From Psococerastis gibbosa (taxonomy: Eukaryota; Arthropoda; Insecta; Psocodea; Psocidae): a stretch of 64,000 nucleotides of DNA. The notes beneath the pieces were generated by a model. The model searched no databases and was not told where the DNA came from. It was given only the letters and a program-made list of their open reading frames with translations. The stretch spans positions 50,651,469 to 50,715,468 of the forward strand of contig OZ020485.1 in assembly GCA_963971405.1 (NCBI GenBank), written 5' to 3'. Made by a program: the position numbers and the translations under genes. Positions 31,711 to 43,425 of the stretch are shown here, one piece after another (positions within the stretch are counted from its first letter, which is position 1; the number at the start of each line of letters is the position of its first letter).

Positions 31711-33330
31711 TAAGAGTGTTACCTCCTGGGTACATTTTTACCTCCTTATTACCTGGGTTGGGTGGACTCAGGCCCAGGGGACAATTATCTATCCTTCAAG
31801 TCTCGAGCAGCGGCCTACCAGCTCCTAGCCCAGTTCTCAACCGTGTGGACTGTTCATATTATAATATCTTCAAGTTTATACTGACTAAACATATGCACAG
31901 CTGAACGCGACCTTGGCAGCCAATGGAAAAAAAACTGGAGGAGGCGCTTTAATTGCGAATCGATGTATGAATTGATAACAAGTTGTCTGCAGACAGACGA
32001 ACTCGTGCAGACTGGAATTGAATAAGCGCGGGTGACGCCCAAAAGCTGGACAAAGGGACAACAGACTCCACAAAAAATTACAACGCACAATATTTGGCCA
32101 AATTGCGACATCAAGCTTAAGCGATTAGGCCTGTCTGAGAGGGCCGAAAATTATCCCTGCGAAGGTGCGCAATTTCACGGGTTTACGTTTACGCAATGTC
32201 GCAGGGTTTCAGGTCGCTGGGACGTTTTAAAGAATTACCGAAGAACGCATGCCGCATGGAATGTAACAAATACCACTTCAGTGACGTCGACAAAACTGCT
32301 GGAAGGACGAAGTGAATGGGAAATTTCCGCCCAGCAGGGGCATAGATCGTGGGATCGAGTCCCGCAGTGTCCCAGTTGTCCTGGATTCTCTATTTTCTGA
32401 TTTGATGCCCTCTACAGTCTTAGTCAATTTAATGTTAAAACTCTAGTGTAGAGATCAACGATAATAAAATAGAAAAGATGGTGCCTAACCATAAGCTAAG
32501 TAGGGCCGATAGCATTGAGACGGCAAATGTGGGAAAGTAACCGAGTTCTAGGGTAGCAACATAAAAAGTAGAAAAATATTGGGAAATTAAAACTAATGAA
32601 CAATTCAACAGGCAAGGTTGACAACAGAATTGCTAACGCACAAGTTCTGCGCACTTGAACTTGGGTCCCTGGCGATTTTATTAGTTTTGTTCCACTATGT
32701 TCGACTGATGGCGAGAACCTCCCACTTAATCCCAGTCACAATTGCAGCATCGTGTCTGAGCTGCGGATGCCCATCATATCCGCATAGTAGACTGACCTCC
32801 GCAGTGGAGAGACCGTAGATGATTGACTACGTGTGTACAAAGCCGAGTTGACTGATGTTGTACAGCCTGCAAAGGGCTGCAGAGCCTGCAGACCCAGATA
32901 AAGGGTGGTTGCCACCATCGTTGGTAAACCTTCTGAAAGTGGAATCTGACAGAAGGCACCATGATTTTTTTTTTTAAATTTTTAAATGCATGGCGAATTC
33001 CGCAGCTTCCTACTTCCATCTCCTATGACAGCGGGAAAGTCGCTATAACGAAAAATTATAATGATTGGTTTCGTAAACGTCAAAGTTGTGATTGTTATCA
33101 ACTTTGAATGATTTAAAGATGGAAATAATAATAATAAAGTCTTTATTGAAAAAAATAAGGTATGGCCTAACTGTACATAGCCCCTTAACCAAAATTATCC
33201 CGACACTATTAAAATCTACTATGTGCAACATATAATAAATCCAAGATATCCTACTCTTCAAATTATTTTATTTCTTTTAGCATTTTTTTTGTCCCTCGAA
33301 TCAACCAATCCAATGTGACCTGGGTTAGGT
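31711..33330. other. Intergenic sequence with one SINE-3 remnant
   Basis: At 32320-32420 a B-box-like GGATCGAGTCCCGC is followed by GTCCTGGATTCTCT and TACAGTCTTAGTCAATTTAA, matching the SINE-3 tails at 61938 and 63200. Nothing else was recognised. Confidence 0.45.
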
Positions 33331-33651
33331 TTGCATTAACACGGACTGCAATATTTGCGAATTTAAAAGAAATCGTAGGAGCCTTTTTTGGGGGGGGGGG
33401 GGGAACAGTCCCTAAAATCAAGTTGTTTTTTTAAGTTATCCAAAATATAAAAAAAAAACACTGAGGAATAATTTTTCTAACTGAAATGCCGAAATTTATC
33501 AAATTTTGTATAAAATTGCAGACAGAAATTTTGTAACACTTTTTTTTGCTCATGGGGCCTCAAAATGTGTACATCCGTTGAAAACTCGAAATCAAACATT
33601 TCGGCCATCACAAAGCTTTCCTTATACTAATGTATCAAATATAGAAAAGCA
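33331..33651 (-). repeat. Repeat A, copy 3 (fragment)
   Basis: Holds the family segment from AATTTAAAAGAAATCGTAGG through a G run (about 33392-33404) to AAAGCTTTCCTTATACTAAT. The GACCGGTTCTT end is missing. Confidence 0.75.
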
Positions 33652-33995
33652 ATAATAACAATAAATAGCAATTTTACTGGCAATAAATACCATGACTAAT
33701 TAATTGCAGGTCTTTATGCATAATTTACAAAATCAGAGGCCACGCAAAACGCACCAACCCGTTAATTCTGTGCAAATTACAATAATTAAGTACCAACCTA
33801 TTCAAATTGTAATTAACTATTCAAATTGACCGGAAACGATAAAAAATTCGCACCAAACCAGGACTGACGCAATAAATCAATGAAATTTGCAATATAAATG
33901 TAGACTCATAGCCACAGACAATTACATTTGTTTAGGTGTAATTAAAAAACATAATTTTAAAGTATGCTCATTTAATAAATAGGTAAATGGTTTTG

Positions 33996-34034
33996 TCCTA
34001 TTGCTAAGCCAACCTAGCGGAGTTAGGGCTATCG
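33996..34034 (-). repeat. SINE-1 tail fragment
   Basis: CCTATTGCTAAGCCAACCTAG and CGGAGTTAGGGCTAT, the complement of the SINE-1 3' block. Confidence 0.55.
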
Positions 34035-34079
34035 TACTAGTATGTATTACGATTAAAGTAAATGATAAAATTCAAATAA

Positions 34080-35280
34080 GACACTGAAAATAGTAGATTT
34101 ATATAACAGAGTTTATATCAATTAGAAGGCTGAAAATACTCTTAGATTTTGTGGAACAAGACGAAAAAAAAAACTAGCAGAACCAACTATAGTAGGCCTG
34201 ACAAATTTTTTTTGTTAATCTGTACCTACAGAACATTAGCGTTATTATATTATTATATTGATCCAATACAATACATTATATTGATACAATGAAATCATAA
34301 TATAATATGAGAAAGAAGTAAGCTACGACTAGCAACGCAAACTCAGTTAATTCAGACCAATTTCGAATCAGAATTACCACCACCACCGTGCACCTAACGA
34401 AACCTGCTACAGTATATCAATACTATAGGTATACACAGGTCATGCAGATGCGAACGGTAATTAACTATACTCATAAACATAATTTGATTCATTTGCCATA
34501 AAAAAAGATCAATAAATTAAATGACGATGCCTGAAAATAATAGGTAGCTCTAAAAAGCAGAGCTGTTTATCTCAATGAGAAAGCTAAAAATACATACAGA
34601 ATTTGTGCAACAAATTATAAAAAAATCCTAGTAGTCAGGACAAAAAATGTTAAAAGACAAAAATTAGTATAATTATAAACTATAAACAGTTAATTCAGAA
34701 TTAATTCAGTGGGAATAACCTTACCACCATGGATACGTTAAAAAATGTACCTAACCAAACCTGCGGCAATATCAATACTATACTCACGCAAAAATATATT
34801 TAACTTCGGATATCACATAAGAAGATAAGAAGTCACTATGGCTAATTTTTTATAAACAAGAAAGTATATCAATAAATTACGAAACCTTTAAAAGGTAATA
34901 GGAAGCTATAAATAGCAGAATCTATCTCAATGAGAAGGCTAAAAATACACGCAGAACACGTGGAACAAGACGAGAAAACTTATAAAAAGCAATCCTAACA
35001 GTCTAGGCAAAAAATTAATGACAATAGACAAAAAATTAGCATCATTACATAAAAAAGAACTAGACACGCAGTTAATTCAGATCTAATTCAGATCTTAGTG
35101 GCCTAACCACCGCGGATACGTTAAAAAATGTACCTAACCAAACCTGAAGCAATATATCAATACTATACGTATATAATGCAAATGTATATGGAAATTAACT
35201 AGACGTATCACGTAAGAAGACACTAACGGATGGCTAATTTGCTATAAACAAGAAAGTAGATCAATAAATAATGTTTAGTG
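34080..35280. repeat. Tandem array, three units of about 355-450 bp
   Basis: Each unit has a CTCAATGAGAAGGCTAAAAA-like block (34116, 34570, 34925), a GCAGTTAATTCAGA-like block, ACCACCNNGGATACGTTAAA with TGTACCTAACCAAACCTG, and AAGTANATCAATAAAT. The second and third units are closest. AT-rich, non-coding, possibly a satellite relic. Confidence 0.75.
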
Positions 35281-37807
35281 TGTATAAAAAAATAAAATCT
35301 AAGTCTCACCCGATGGATATTGGTAGTGGGGATACAGATAGGACTGCATGTACCACAACTAAAACAGAGAGCAGTCACTATTGTATCCCGCGCGAGGCAA
35401 CAGTCATACACGTTAGTACAGTGCTTGTCAAGTGATATCCACGGATTATTACACACGATCTAGATCACACGCTCCCAGTGCGATCATCTCCCCCATTCCT
35501 TATTTACAAGGTAAACTTTTTAAATTATTACTATAGAAATATTGTTTTAAAAAATATTTTAATCTCTACAGTGTGTGGTTATCTAGACATTTTATTCAGT
35601 AATTTTTAATAATCATTGTAATAATACTTTTTAAGATACTGCGAAATTTGACAAGTAGGTAAAGTTGTAAAATGTTGTAATTATAAAACACTAATCACTA
35701 CACACGTCTCCTGTGCGATCATACCCCCCCCCCCCCATATTCCTTAATTTCGAGGTGAACTGTGTATTAATATTATTATTATTTTACTTATGTTAACTTA
35801 AAAAAAAAACAATTACAAAAGATCACAATACCCCTTCTTATTTACAACGTAAATGTTTAAATTATTTGTAAGCTGATTTTTTAATTTAAATTATGTACCC
35901 TGAGCGATCGATAAAATAGGTAAAAACTTTAAATTAGTTGTATTGAGGTTTTTAAAAAATATTGACAAATTAGAAAAAAATTAGGCACATCAAATTTTTA
36001 ATTTTTAAGTTATAAAACCCGATAGACCCCCATATGGCTTTAAAATGATTAAAAATGGCACCATTAATTTTTCAGTTAATTTTTTTTTTAATTTTACCTT
36101 ATTACCTACAAGAGAAAATGTTTAACTTATTTCTATTAACATTTCTCAAAATATAGTACCTATGATAAGATATATAGATGGATAGAAAACCGTGTATTTC
36201 TCAACAAAAATGAACATGTGAACATGAAATAACAACCTGTAATAAGTTTTTATAGTGTTCTCGGGTTATATAGTAGGATGGCCAAAGCTGTAAATACATA
36301 TTGTGTGTATCAGCCTTATAAGGTAGTTTCATACTTTGGGTGGAAACTCACCATAAAACGACGAAAACTACAACTACTGTGCCTGTACCTCAATTTTTAA
36401 AATAACCGGCAAGCTGCAAAATTTAAAAATTATCATCCACACTGGGAGATGAGAAATCAGAATTCCTATTAATACCATCTTCACCGCAAAAGCCACTAAC
36501 CACAAATCTCGCCACACTGATAACATAATGCCAAATGCCATTCATTCATATTTTCCACAATCCATTGAGAACTGTATAATTCCGATAAAAAATTGGCAAT
36601 GCAAAATTGCAAAAACCACGGTACCTACCTATGTAAATACGATAAAACTCGGATATTCAAGTAACGGTTAACAATCGACGACTTTTTGATATCTCATTAT
36701 ATCCATATTCAATAAATGAGTACCTACCGTAAATATTTTTTTAACGATTAAAATAGAAATTAACACATTTGTTATGCTTATGTTAGATATTCCTTAAGCA
36801 GAAGGCACGTACTTTGGCGTTAGTATTTAAAAAAATTCTTGCAACCAACGAATGAAGACATTTTCTAATTACTAAGAATTTTCCAGGATTTTTCAATAGG
36901 CAATGAAAGAACGCGGAGAACACCTGCAAAAGGCTAGCCGACCGTTGAAGTAACACATTGTTTCTGGAACCCTACAGCCTATACAAAAGATTCTTAGAAC
37001 ACTTAGCATGTAGTAGTACATGGTATCACTAGTTCCCAAGACAGCTAGCGCACTGTGCATGTCACAAACCTAATCTAGAAAAATTCCTATCCTCTGACCG
37101 ACTACACGACCAAATCATTACCCTTATGAAACAAACAAAGAAACAAGTTGCTCGCGACAGCTATAAGGACAACCACTCATGGGTTTACTTATGCAACAGA
37201 AAAAAATAAATAGAGTGCTAGGCAACTTTTTTTCACCAGATTAGACAAGAATTTTCGTACAAAAAAAGAATTATCACTAGCCCCTGTGGTAAACCGTGTA
37301 TTGGTGTAGCGAACCCCAGAGTAAATCTTTATAGTACCGTATGAATGAATCTTAAGGCTAACAAAACCTTCAATGCTTACGCTGATTTTATAGATCCGTC
37401 CCATGACTGTCTTGCTATTTATAGAAGAAAATTCTTCATATCAATAATGAAGTAGTTTTTAATAAGTTTTAAGCTATTACCTACTCCCTTACTTTTACTA
37501 TTGTTTATATATTGTAGTAGTAGATTATTATTCTTTTGTACAAATAAAATAAAAATATCATGACAATCAAAAATAAATAAGTTAAATTAAAAAGGTTGTT
37601 AAGTTAATTACTTTACAATAGAGGTGTTAAGGATTTCTGGGGAAACCATAGCAACGGGTTTATTCGGCAACGGAAGGTCGGTCGGGGTTCAAGACGCAAA
37701 CATTTCTGTCACGTCCAACCCCTAATAATTGCCACACCATCACCATAAAGGGCAAATCGCGGCTACAATCATAATAATAAGGACTTTTTATTGTTTTTAT
37801 TATTGTT
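35281..37807. other. AT-rich intergenic sequence
   Basis: Three degenerate copies of a GATCAT-CCCC-TTCTTATTTAC-AAGGTAAA-like block lie near 35480, 35720 and 35820. The rest (about 2 kb) shows no exon, RNA gene or complete element. Confidence 0.5.
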
Positions 37808-37914
37808 TCTATTACTCAGCCAACCTAGCTATAAAGCCCTCTCTTACACTCAACTAGGAAGGCCCAGGACCGCCTGCTTTACATGCCCTCCGAAGCATGG
37901 CCTGAAAATGTATA
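37808..37914 (-). repeat. SINE-1 copy lacking its head
   Basis: CAGCCAACCTAGCTATAAAG, TACACTCAACTAGGAAGGCC and GAAGCATGGCCTGAAAATGT are the complement of SINE-1 tail and body. Confidence 0.75.
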
Positions 37915-38118
37915 TTGCTGACCAGCAATACAACATTGGAATCTTCCCTATCTCTCAGACCTGATCCCTGGATGGGTGTCCGAGCCATAGAGTTTTTTAA
38001 AGACAAAATACCGGTATTACGTCTTGAACTATGACAAGGGTGCATACGAAGTACCAATTTAGTATATGTGCCCTAACAGTCAAATATCAAAGAGTGGTAA
38101 CCAACGAATGACTGACAA

Positions 38119-38285
38119 AACATGTAGAGTAATGGTACGGACTCCGACTTTCACCCAAAAGGTTGTTGGTTCGAGCCCCACACTGGCTACATTTTCTGGC
38201 CATTCTTCGGAGGGCATGTAAAGCAGGTTTCCTAGTTGAGTGTAAGAGAGGGCTAAGTTGGCTTAGTAATAGAACAAAAAAAGAA
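38119..38285 (+). repeat. SINE-1 copy, near complete
   Basis: tRNA-like head with A box TAGAGTAATGG (38125-38135) and B box GGTTCGAGCCC (38168-38178), then TTTTCTGGCCATTCTTCGGA, GTTGAGTGTAAGAGAGGGCT and the end TTGGCTTAGTAATAGAAC plus A run. Serves as reference for the family, of which about ten pieces are in the window. Confidence 0.82.
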
Positions 38286-38994
38286 TGGTTACAATTTTTT
38301 TTTGGTTGCCATCGTGATTTCCTTAAGCTAGACTTTGACTCGTTCCTATACTTGTTTTTTAAAGTTTTGTAAACTAACCTTGTTCAAAAAAAACATGAAA
38401 AGCCCATAAGCCATCTTTACGGGAAGAGTTAAGCATTGTCCATGATAGTAAACAAGCAAGATCCATTAAACCAAGGTAAATATTTACAAAACTCACTTTC
38501 AATGGTTCCTCATCCATAGTCGATCAGTTCAAATTTGAATAGAGACGGTTTTGGCGGTCAATCCTTATTGGGTGGATTCGACCATTCTTCTAACAAATAA
38601 TACCGCGAGCCGCGAGCTAGTTGCTTGATGTTTTCAATAAATCCAAAAACAAATCCTGTGGTACAAGAAAATTAAATAAACAAGAACTTTTAAAAAATAT
38701 ATCACAAGTGATCAAATGCTCCTCAACATTTGGATTTATATGTGCCCGTCTATGTCACCGGTCGATCGAAAACTGTGGGCAATCGGTGTTACTGACGACC
38801 ACGAATCTTGTATCAAAATGTAGAAACGTTTTTTTAAGGGACGCAACATTTTTATAGCTCAGCAATGGATATTTCCAGAAAAATTCGACTTTGTACAAAC
38901 ACTTAGGAATGGGGGCACCCTATTTCCACATAAGGTCGACATTTCCAAATAAAAGAGGCCTGTTTCTGGCCTGCTATGTTCGAGGATCTCAATG
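38286..38994. other. Intergenic sequence, nothing recognised
   Basis: Short frames only. Confidence 0.4.
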
Positions 38995-39250
38995 ACCGTG
39001 ATGCAACTGTCAAAATACCCTTATCAGAATGTGCAAACACTAGCAGGTCTGAGAGGGGTTGGCAAGTTTGTGAGACGGTCATTTTATGCACGACTGGCTA
39101 CACTACGGGGAGACCTGGACGGTAGCTAGGAAAAAGCAGAACTTAAGAAAGGTGAAACCAGATGGACACAACGTGAAACCTCAGGTTATAAAATGGACGT
39201 GGGCTGGGTAACAAGCCGAATGCTGCAGTAAGGGCTATACACAATACACA
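38995..39250 (+). repeat. Dispersed Repeat D, copy 1
   Basis: Homologous to 46105-46380: CAGAATGTGCAAACACTAGC against CAGAATATGCAACCACTTGC, then GGTTGGCAAGTTTGTGAGAC against AGTTGGTAAGTTTGCGAGGC, and AACGTGAAACCTCAGGTTA against AATGTGAATCCTCAGGTTA. Non-coding in this copy. Confidence 0.65.
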
Positions 39251-40136
39251 GCCCAAAACAAAAGAGGCGCGTAACTCCGAGTCTCCTTCCTAGACTTTGG
39301 CGAGTTGAGACTTGAGATCCTACGAAACCTGAGCGAGTGCTTTGTAAAATTATTATTCACAAACCCATTACAAAATATTTGAAGCGAACTAAGCCCCCCA
39401 CCAATCAAGGTGACAACGTAAGGTAAACATAGTGTGAAAAATGCGGGGTACGGCAGACCAGCCGATCGTGTCCCTGCATAGCAAACGTACATTTGAATTC
39501 GGGTCCTGTCCACTGTTGCCCTGTACCTATAAAGACTTTTTGAGTGTCTCTTATTTATACCTGCCATTCACAAGAAATCCTAAAATACGAAGGGGAGATA
39601 TGGGGTTGGGTGAACGTCTCAAAAACTTTTGCAGCGAAATATTAGAGTTTATTGACTTAACAAGGAGCTGAGGACAAAATTTGGAAAGTAGAAAATTGGA
39701 AACGGCTACAATTATTGTTATTGGATTTTTATCGGATTAGAGTTATATTGAGAAGTTAAGGGACAGCTTTTCAAATAATTTTTGAACAAATACTACATTA
39801 ATTAATTCCTCGTTCTGCAGTTGCAAAGATATGACAATTGTCATATGACAAATTCATTACAAAATACAAACTTTCATAGTAATTTGCTTTCTCGCACCTG
39901 ATTTATTATTGCTATAAACAACACGTTTTTTTTTTTTTTAATACATGATAATACCATCTCGATCCCTAGCGCTTGATTGAGTGCTGCTAAACAAGGCAAT
40001 AGTAATTATAATATATATTACAAAATACAATAAGTTACATTATAATAACACCCCGCATCCCCAAGCAAGCGCATATTTGGGACAAAAGGCTCATACAGTG
40101 CTGCTAAACAAGGCTTCATCACATTATTTTTGTTAT
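39251..40136. other. Intergenic sequence with a short local duplication
   Basis: AGTGCTGCTAAACAAGGC occurs at about 39980 and again near 40100. No gene seen. Confidence 0.45.
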
Positions 40137-40139
40137 AAC

Positions 40140-40188
<49 letters not shown>

Positions 40189-40189
40189 G
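40137..40189. repeat. (AAT)n microsatellite
   Basis: Seventeen or so uninterrupted ATA/AAT triplets. It translates as a poly-Asn run in one frame, which is not a gene. Confidence 0.95.
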
Positions 40190-40956
40190 TATTTATTTAA
40201 AAAAAGTACATTAAACAGATTTTATAGAATAGTCCTAAACCAGACGGGTAATAGAATGCTCTTTCAGAAAGTGAGCATTTATTACCACTTTTTCTTAATT
40301 ACATTTCATATCTTTTCGCCTTATGAAACGAGGAATTAATTTAGCGAAAAATTCCAGGCCAGCTTTGTATACAATATATTTGGAAAGCTCTGCCTTACTG
40401 CTGGAAAATCTACTTTTGCAATCATGAGCACTCCTACCATCCTCGAGTTTTAACCGCAATGGCGCCGAGGAAAACCATATGTTATACCTACTGCTAAATA
40501 CGCCTCGAAGTCAACAAGTTCCGAAAGAAAAATGTTTGTCGTAATACAATAACAGAAAATAACAATTTGGCTTCTCCCACTGTTATAAAGTAGACGAATC
40601 TAGTTCACTTGGATCACTAAAAAGTGAAGAAATTCCATCAGAAAAGGACGTTACAATAGAGAAATAACAAGAGGGAAGTGCTGTTTGTACTCCATCACAT
40701 ATATTTGCTCACCTGCTTAGAACATAACTTAAGGGAAGAGGAAGTGTTCCAACTTATTGAAAAACAACCATTATAACGATACTGTTGTAGTTAATTTTTG
40801 CTCCAGTACCACACTATTGGCAAAATACGAGAGGATTAAATATATATATTCTTCTACATTTTTATACATAATATTATGTAGCCTTCACAAACACTGATTG
40901 GCCTTGGCCACAGTTTCGGAACTTGGTTGGGGAAACCACGGATAGCGGTGGTGTTA
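40190..40956. other. Intergenic sequence, nothing recognised
   Basis: No exon or complete element visible. Confidence 0.4.
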
Positions 40957-40986
40957 AATCGACAGTCAGACAGACACGAGATTTCG

Positions 40987-41018
<32 letters not shown>

Positions 41019-41101
41019 TTTACTGGAACGTGAAAATCCGTTGAAATCTCGAAATCGTTAGTTTAATCGCAAAAGCTTTCCTTAGGTACTAACGCATAAA
41101 T
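40957..41101 (-). repeat. Repeat A, copy 4 (terminal fragment)
   Basis: GACAGTCAGACAGACA, then an A tract of about 29 nt, AAATCCGTTGAAATCTCGAA and AAAGCTTTCCTTAGGTACTA. Only the TTTTTGCTTTCC end of the family is present. Confidence 0.7.
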
Positions 41102-41475
41102 GAATCAATCAGCAATAAATAAATCGTCCTAGTCTCATTTCCAGCGCTCGTCGCCTTCTGCTTTTCGAACCTGAACCATTCAAATACGAAGGTCGATAAA
41201 ATACAACTCGTATTACTAGTATACAGTATCAATGACAATTTTTTAATCTATAAATAATTTCATACAAAGCGGTCGTTTACCCACACGCAATATTTATTTA
41301 CTCAAAGAATAGGCTGTTGAATCGATCACCTCATACTCGTCAATTACAATCAGCAAAGCAACCGTTTTATACGAGGAGTCATTTATAATTATTTAATAAT
41401 AATTATTAATTTATTATTAACATTTAAATTTACAATTTTAAATGCACTTTAAAAAAAAATAACTACGCCATAGCA
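41102..41475. other. Intergenic sequence, nothing recognised
   Basis: AT-rich, no feature supported. Confidence 0.4.
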
Positions 41476-41682
41476 CTAGGCTTCCGCCATGAGCTTTCTT
41501 GCAGCCCAATACAACACATAATCTGGTGAACATCTGTTATTGACGAGAGCAGGGCACGTCTTAAGGTGTTTTCTGTCCATTGGTTCCCGGGTGTCACACA
41601 AAGGGCTGAAACATTCCGCCACTACACCTATAAGGTCAACGTGTTTCTGAAGATAGTGCATGCACCTGAAATCAGGGGGCAC
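41476..41682 (-). mobile_element. LINE-associated zinc-knuckle-like fragment
   Basis: Minus-strand reading CFSPLCDTREPMDRKHLKTC, PALVNNRC and VLYWAARKLMAEA resembles the C-terminal Cys/His tail that follows RNase H-like regions in many insect retrotransposons (pattern C-x2-C, H-L-x2-C, then Y-W-x-A-R). It is short, and the nearby plus-strand LINE piece supports a retroelement origin. Confidence 0.45.
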
Positions 41683-41689
41683 GGCTGAC

Positions 41690-41820
41690 TGGGCCCCTCA
41701 CAAAAACGTAACTTATAGAAGGATAGAAGGATTGAGGGCTCCCGGCAGAAGGTTGAAAAACTCCTGGGGGGAAAACTCGCAGCAGTCTCCAAGGTCCAAA
41801 TTGCCATGAAGAACATCAAT
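41690..41820 (+). mobile_element. LINE 3' fragment
   Basis: Plus-strand reading DRRIEGSRQKVEKLL then AAVSKVQIAMKNIN, the same C-terminal tail as at 17985 and 26330; CGGGAGCCCTCAATCCTTCT recurs (complement) in the copy at 26490. Broken. Confidence 0.65.
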
Positions 41821-42360
41821 CTCCGCTAGAAGAGGCATTTAAAGAAAAATAATTTCCAAAAGGTGAACAAGTGTATCTAGACCTGGTCAATGCTTTCGAT
41901 GCACTTGGATCATTCCCATTTGCATGCACCTCAACCCATTTGAGAGAGCGCGGGCTTGTTAGTTGTTTGGGTCAGGGCAGTTGGGCCGTTTGTCAATGAA
42001 TGACTTATATATTTGTCGGACTGGGTGGCCAAACCATAGCGACTTCCTCAGATTACATGCCAAAATTGTTATAAATTACCGCGGAGCTTTCAGATTTGGT
42101 GGCACTCGGCCAATCGCAGCGACTTTTGCGACGGAACTTAAGCTGACCACCAATAAACTGTGTTATTTTTTCCCGCACCCCGACGAATTAAATGGTATGA
42201 CAGCCACTTTTTTGTCAGCTAGACAGCATTATTCGGGTGTTGGCTGGTCTATTTCTTTGACATTGATCTGTCTTTTAATGAGACCTAGCTGGTAAAGTGA
42301 CCCAAAAGATTGACCCTAAAGGGGCAGTTTTTATGTAAATAAATAATGCCGTTACAACGC
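41821..42360. other. Intergenic sequence, nothing recognised
   Basis: A frame of 110 codons at 41963-42295 has no recognisable motif and no splice context. Confidence 0.4.
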
Positions 42361-42746
42361 CTAAAGGTTTCGCAGAAATTTTTTGGTCATTTTTCATGAA
42401 AATTGAGTCTTATTTTTTTCCCCCCAGAACTAAACTATCAAGAGGCAAGCGGCCCATTGGATTTTGTTTACATTAATAACGACTACAATATACATAAGAA
42501 ATAATGTGAATTGAAAAAAAAAGTTGGAGCCGTTTTTGAAAAATATGTTTTTGGTAGTTTTGGGAGGGTAACCCCCCCCCCCCCCCAATTCAGTTAGCCC
42601 AAACTGAAAAAAATGGTCCTAAGATCATTATTCAAAATCTACCGAGTAGTTTGACACTACTGTGGGCAAACTATAGCACAATAGTAGTAAATTTCGCGCA
42701 TCACGAAGCTTTTCTTATACATTAACGTATAAATAGGAAAGCAATA
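42361..42746 (-). repeat. Repeat A, copy 5 (fragment)
   Basis: From GGTTTCGCAGAAA through AACTATCAAGAGGCAAG, GTTGGAGCCGTTTTTGAAAA, a C run (about 42571-42586) and ACCGAGTAGTTTG to TACATTAACGTATAAATAGG. The CTGT segment is largely lost; strongly diverged, so an old copy. Confidence 0.75.
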
Positions 42747-43199
42747 GCCTAAATAAACGAAATGCGAAAAACGTGGCTAGCATAGAATTCTGTGCGAAAA
42801 AAGCAACCAAGCAAAGGTCAAGCTGTGGGCGGGAAATAATAGGATTGAGTAAAAATAATGATTTTTGTAATTGGTAGGCAGCGACCGTGGAAGATTTTGC
42901 GGAATGCTAACAGACTCAATTACTGTCGGAATTTAATATTGAAACACACTGGCCTATCTTATCTGCCCCACTTAATATGCCGCTTACGGCCTCACTGGAA
43001 AACGACACAATTTAGTTGGAATGAAAAAGAGAAGTCAGAAATCGACCAGTTCGGACCCCATCAGCAGAAATGAAAAAGTTTAAAGGTATTTAAGGGGAAC
43101 CTTTCCACATTTTTGAAAAAGAAAACATGTCATGACAACTAATTAATTAAATTCGCGTTCTACAGTGGCTATATTACCAAAATCACTCTTAACAAACAC

Positions 43200-43425
43200 T
43201 TCCTGTGAGCCTACTATGGCGATTATTTTTAATCTTAACTTGGGATTAAAAATGTAAAAAGTATAATTTTACAATGGAAAGTACTATTCAAAATTGTTTT
43301 GTTTACATTTTTAACCCCAGCGGGCCTACTATGCCGTTTAGTATTAACTTACTTCTCAGGTAAAACTGTAAACAAAACAATTTTGAATAGCACTTTCCAT
43401 TGTAAAAGTATCTTCAATTTATGAA
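43200..43425. repeat. Repeat B inverted pair (hairpin)
   Basis: Arms 43261-43312 (GTATAATTTTACAATGGAAA, then ATTCAAAATTGTTTTGTTTAC) and 43372-43422, its near-perfect complement, about 60 bp apart. Related single arms lie at 10400, 24870 and 50340, so this is a fold-back member of a dispersed family. Confidence 0.75.

Noticed and set aside
38119-38195. A functional tRNA gene
   Set aside because: A and B boxes are present but the acceptor stem and terminator are not; the sequence continues into a SINE body shared by several copies.
39981-40214. An Asn-rich 77-codon protein
   Set aside because: It is an (AAT)n microsatellite.
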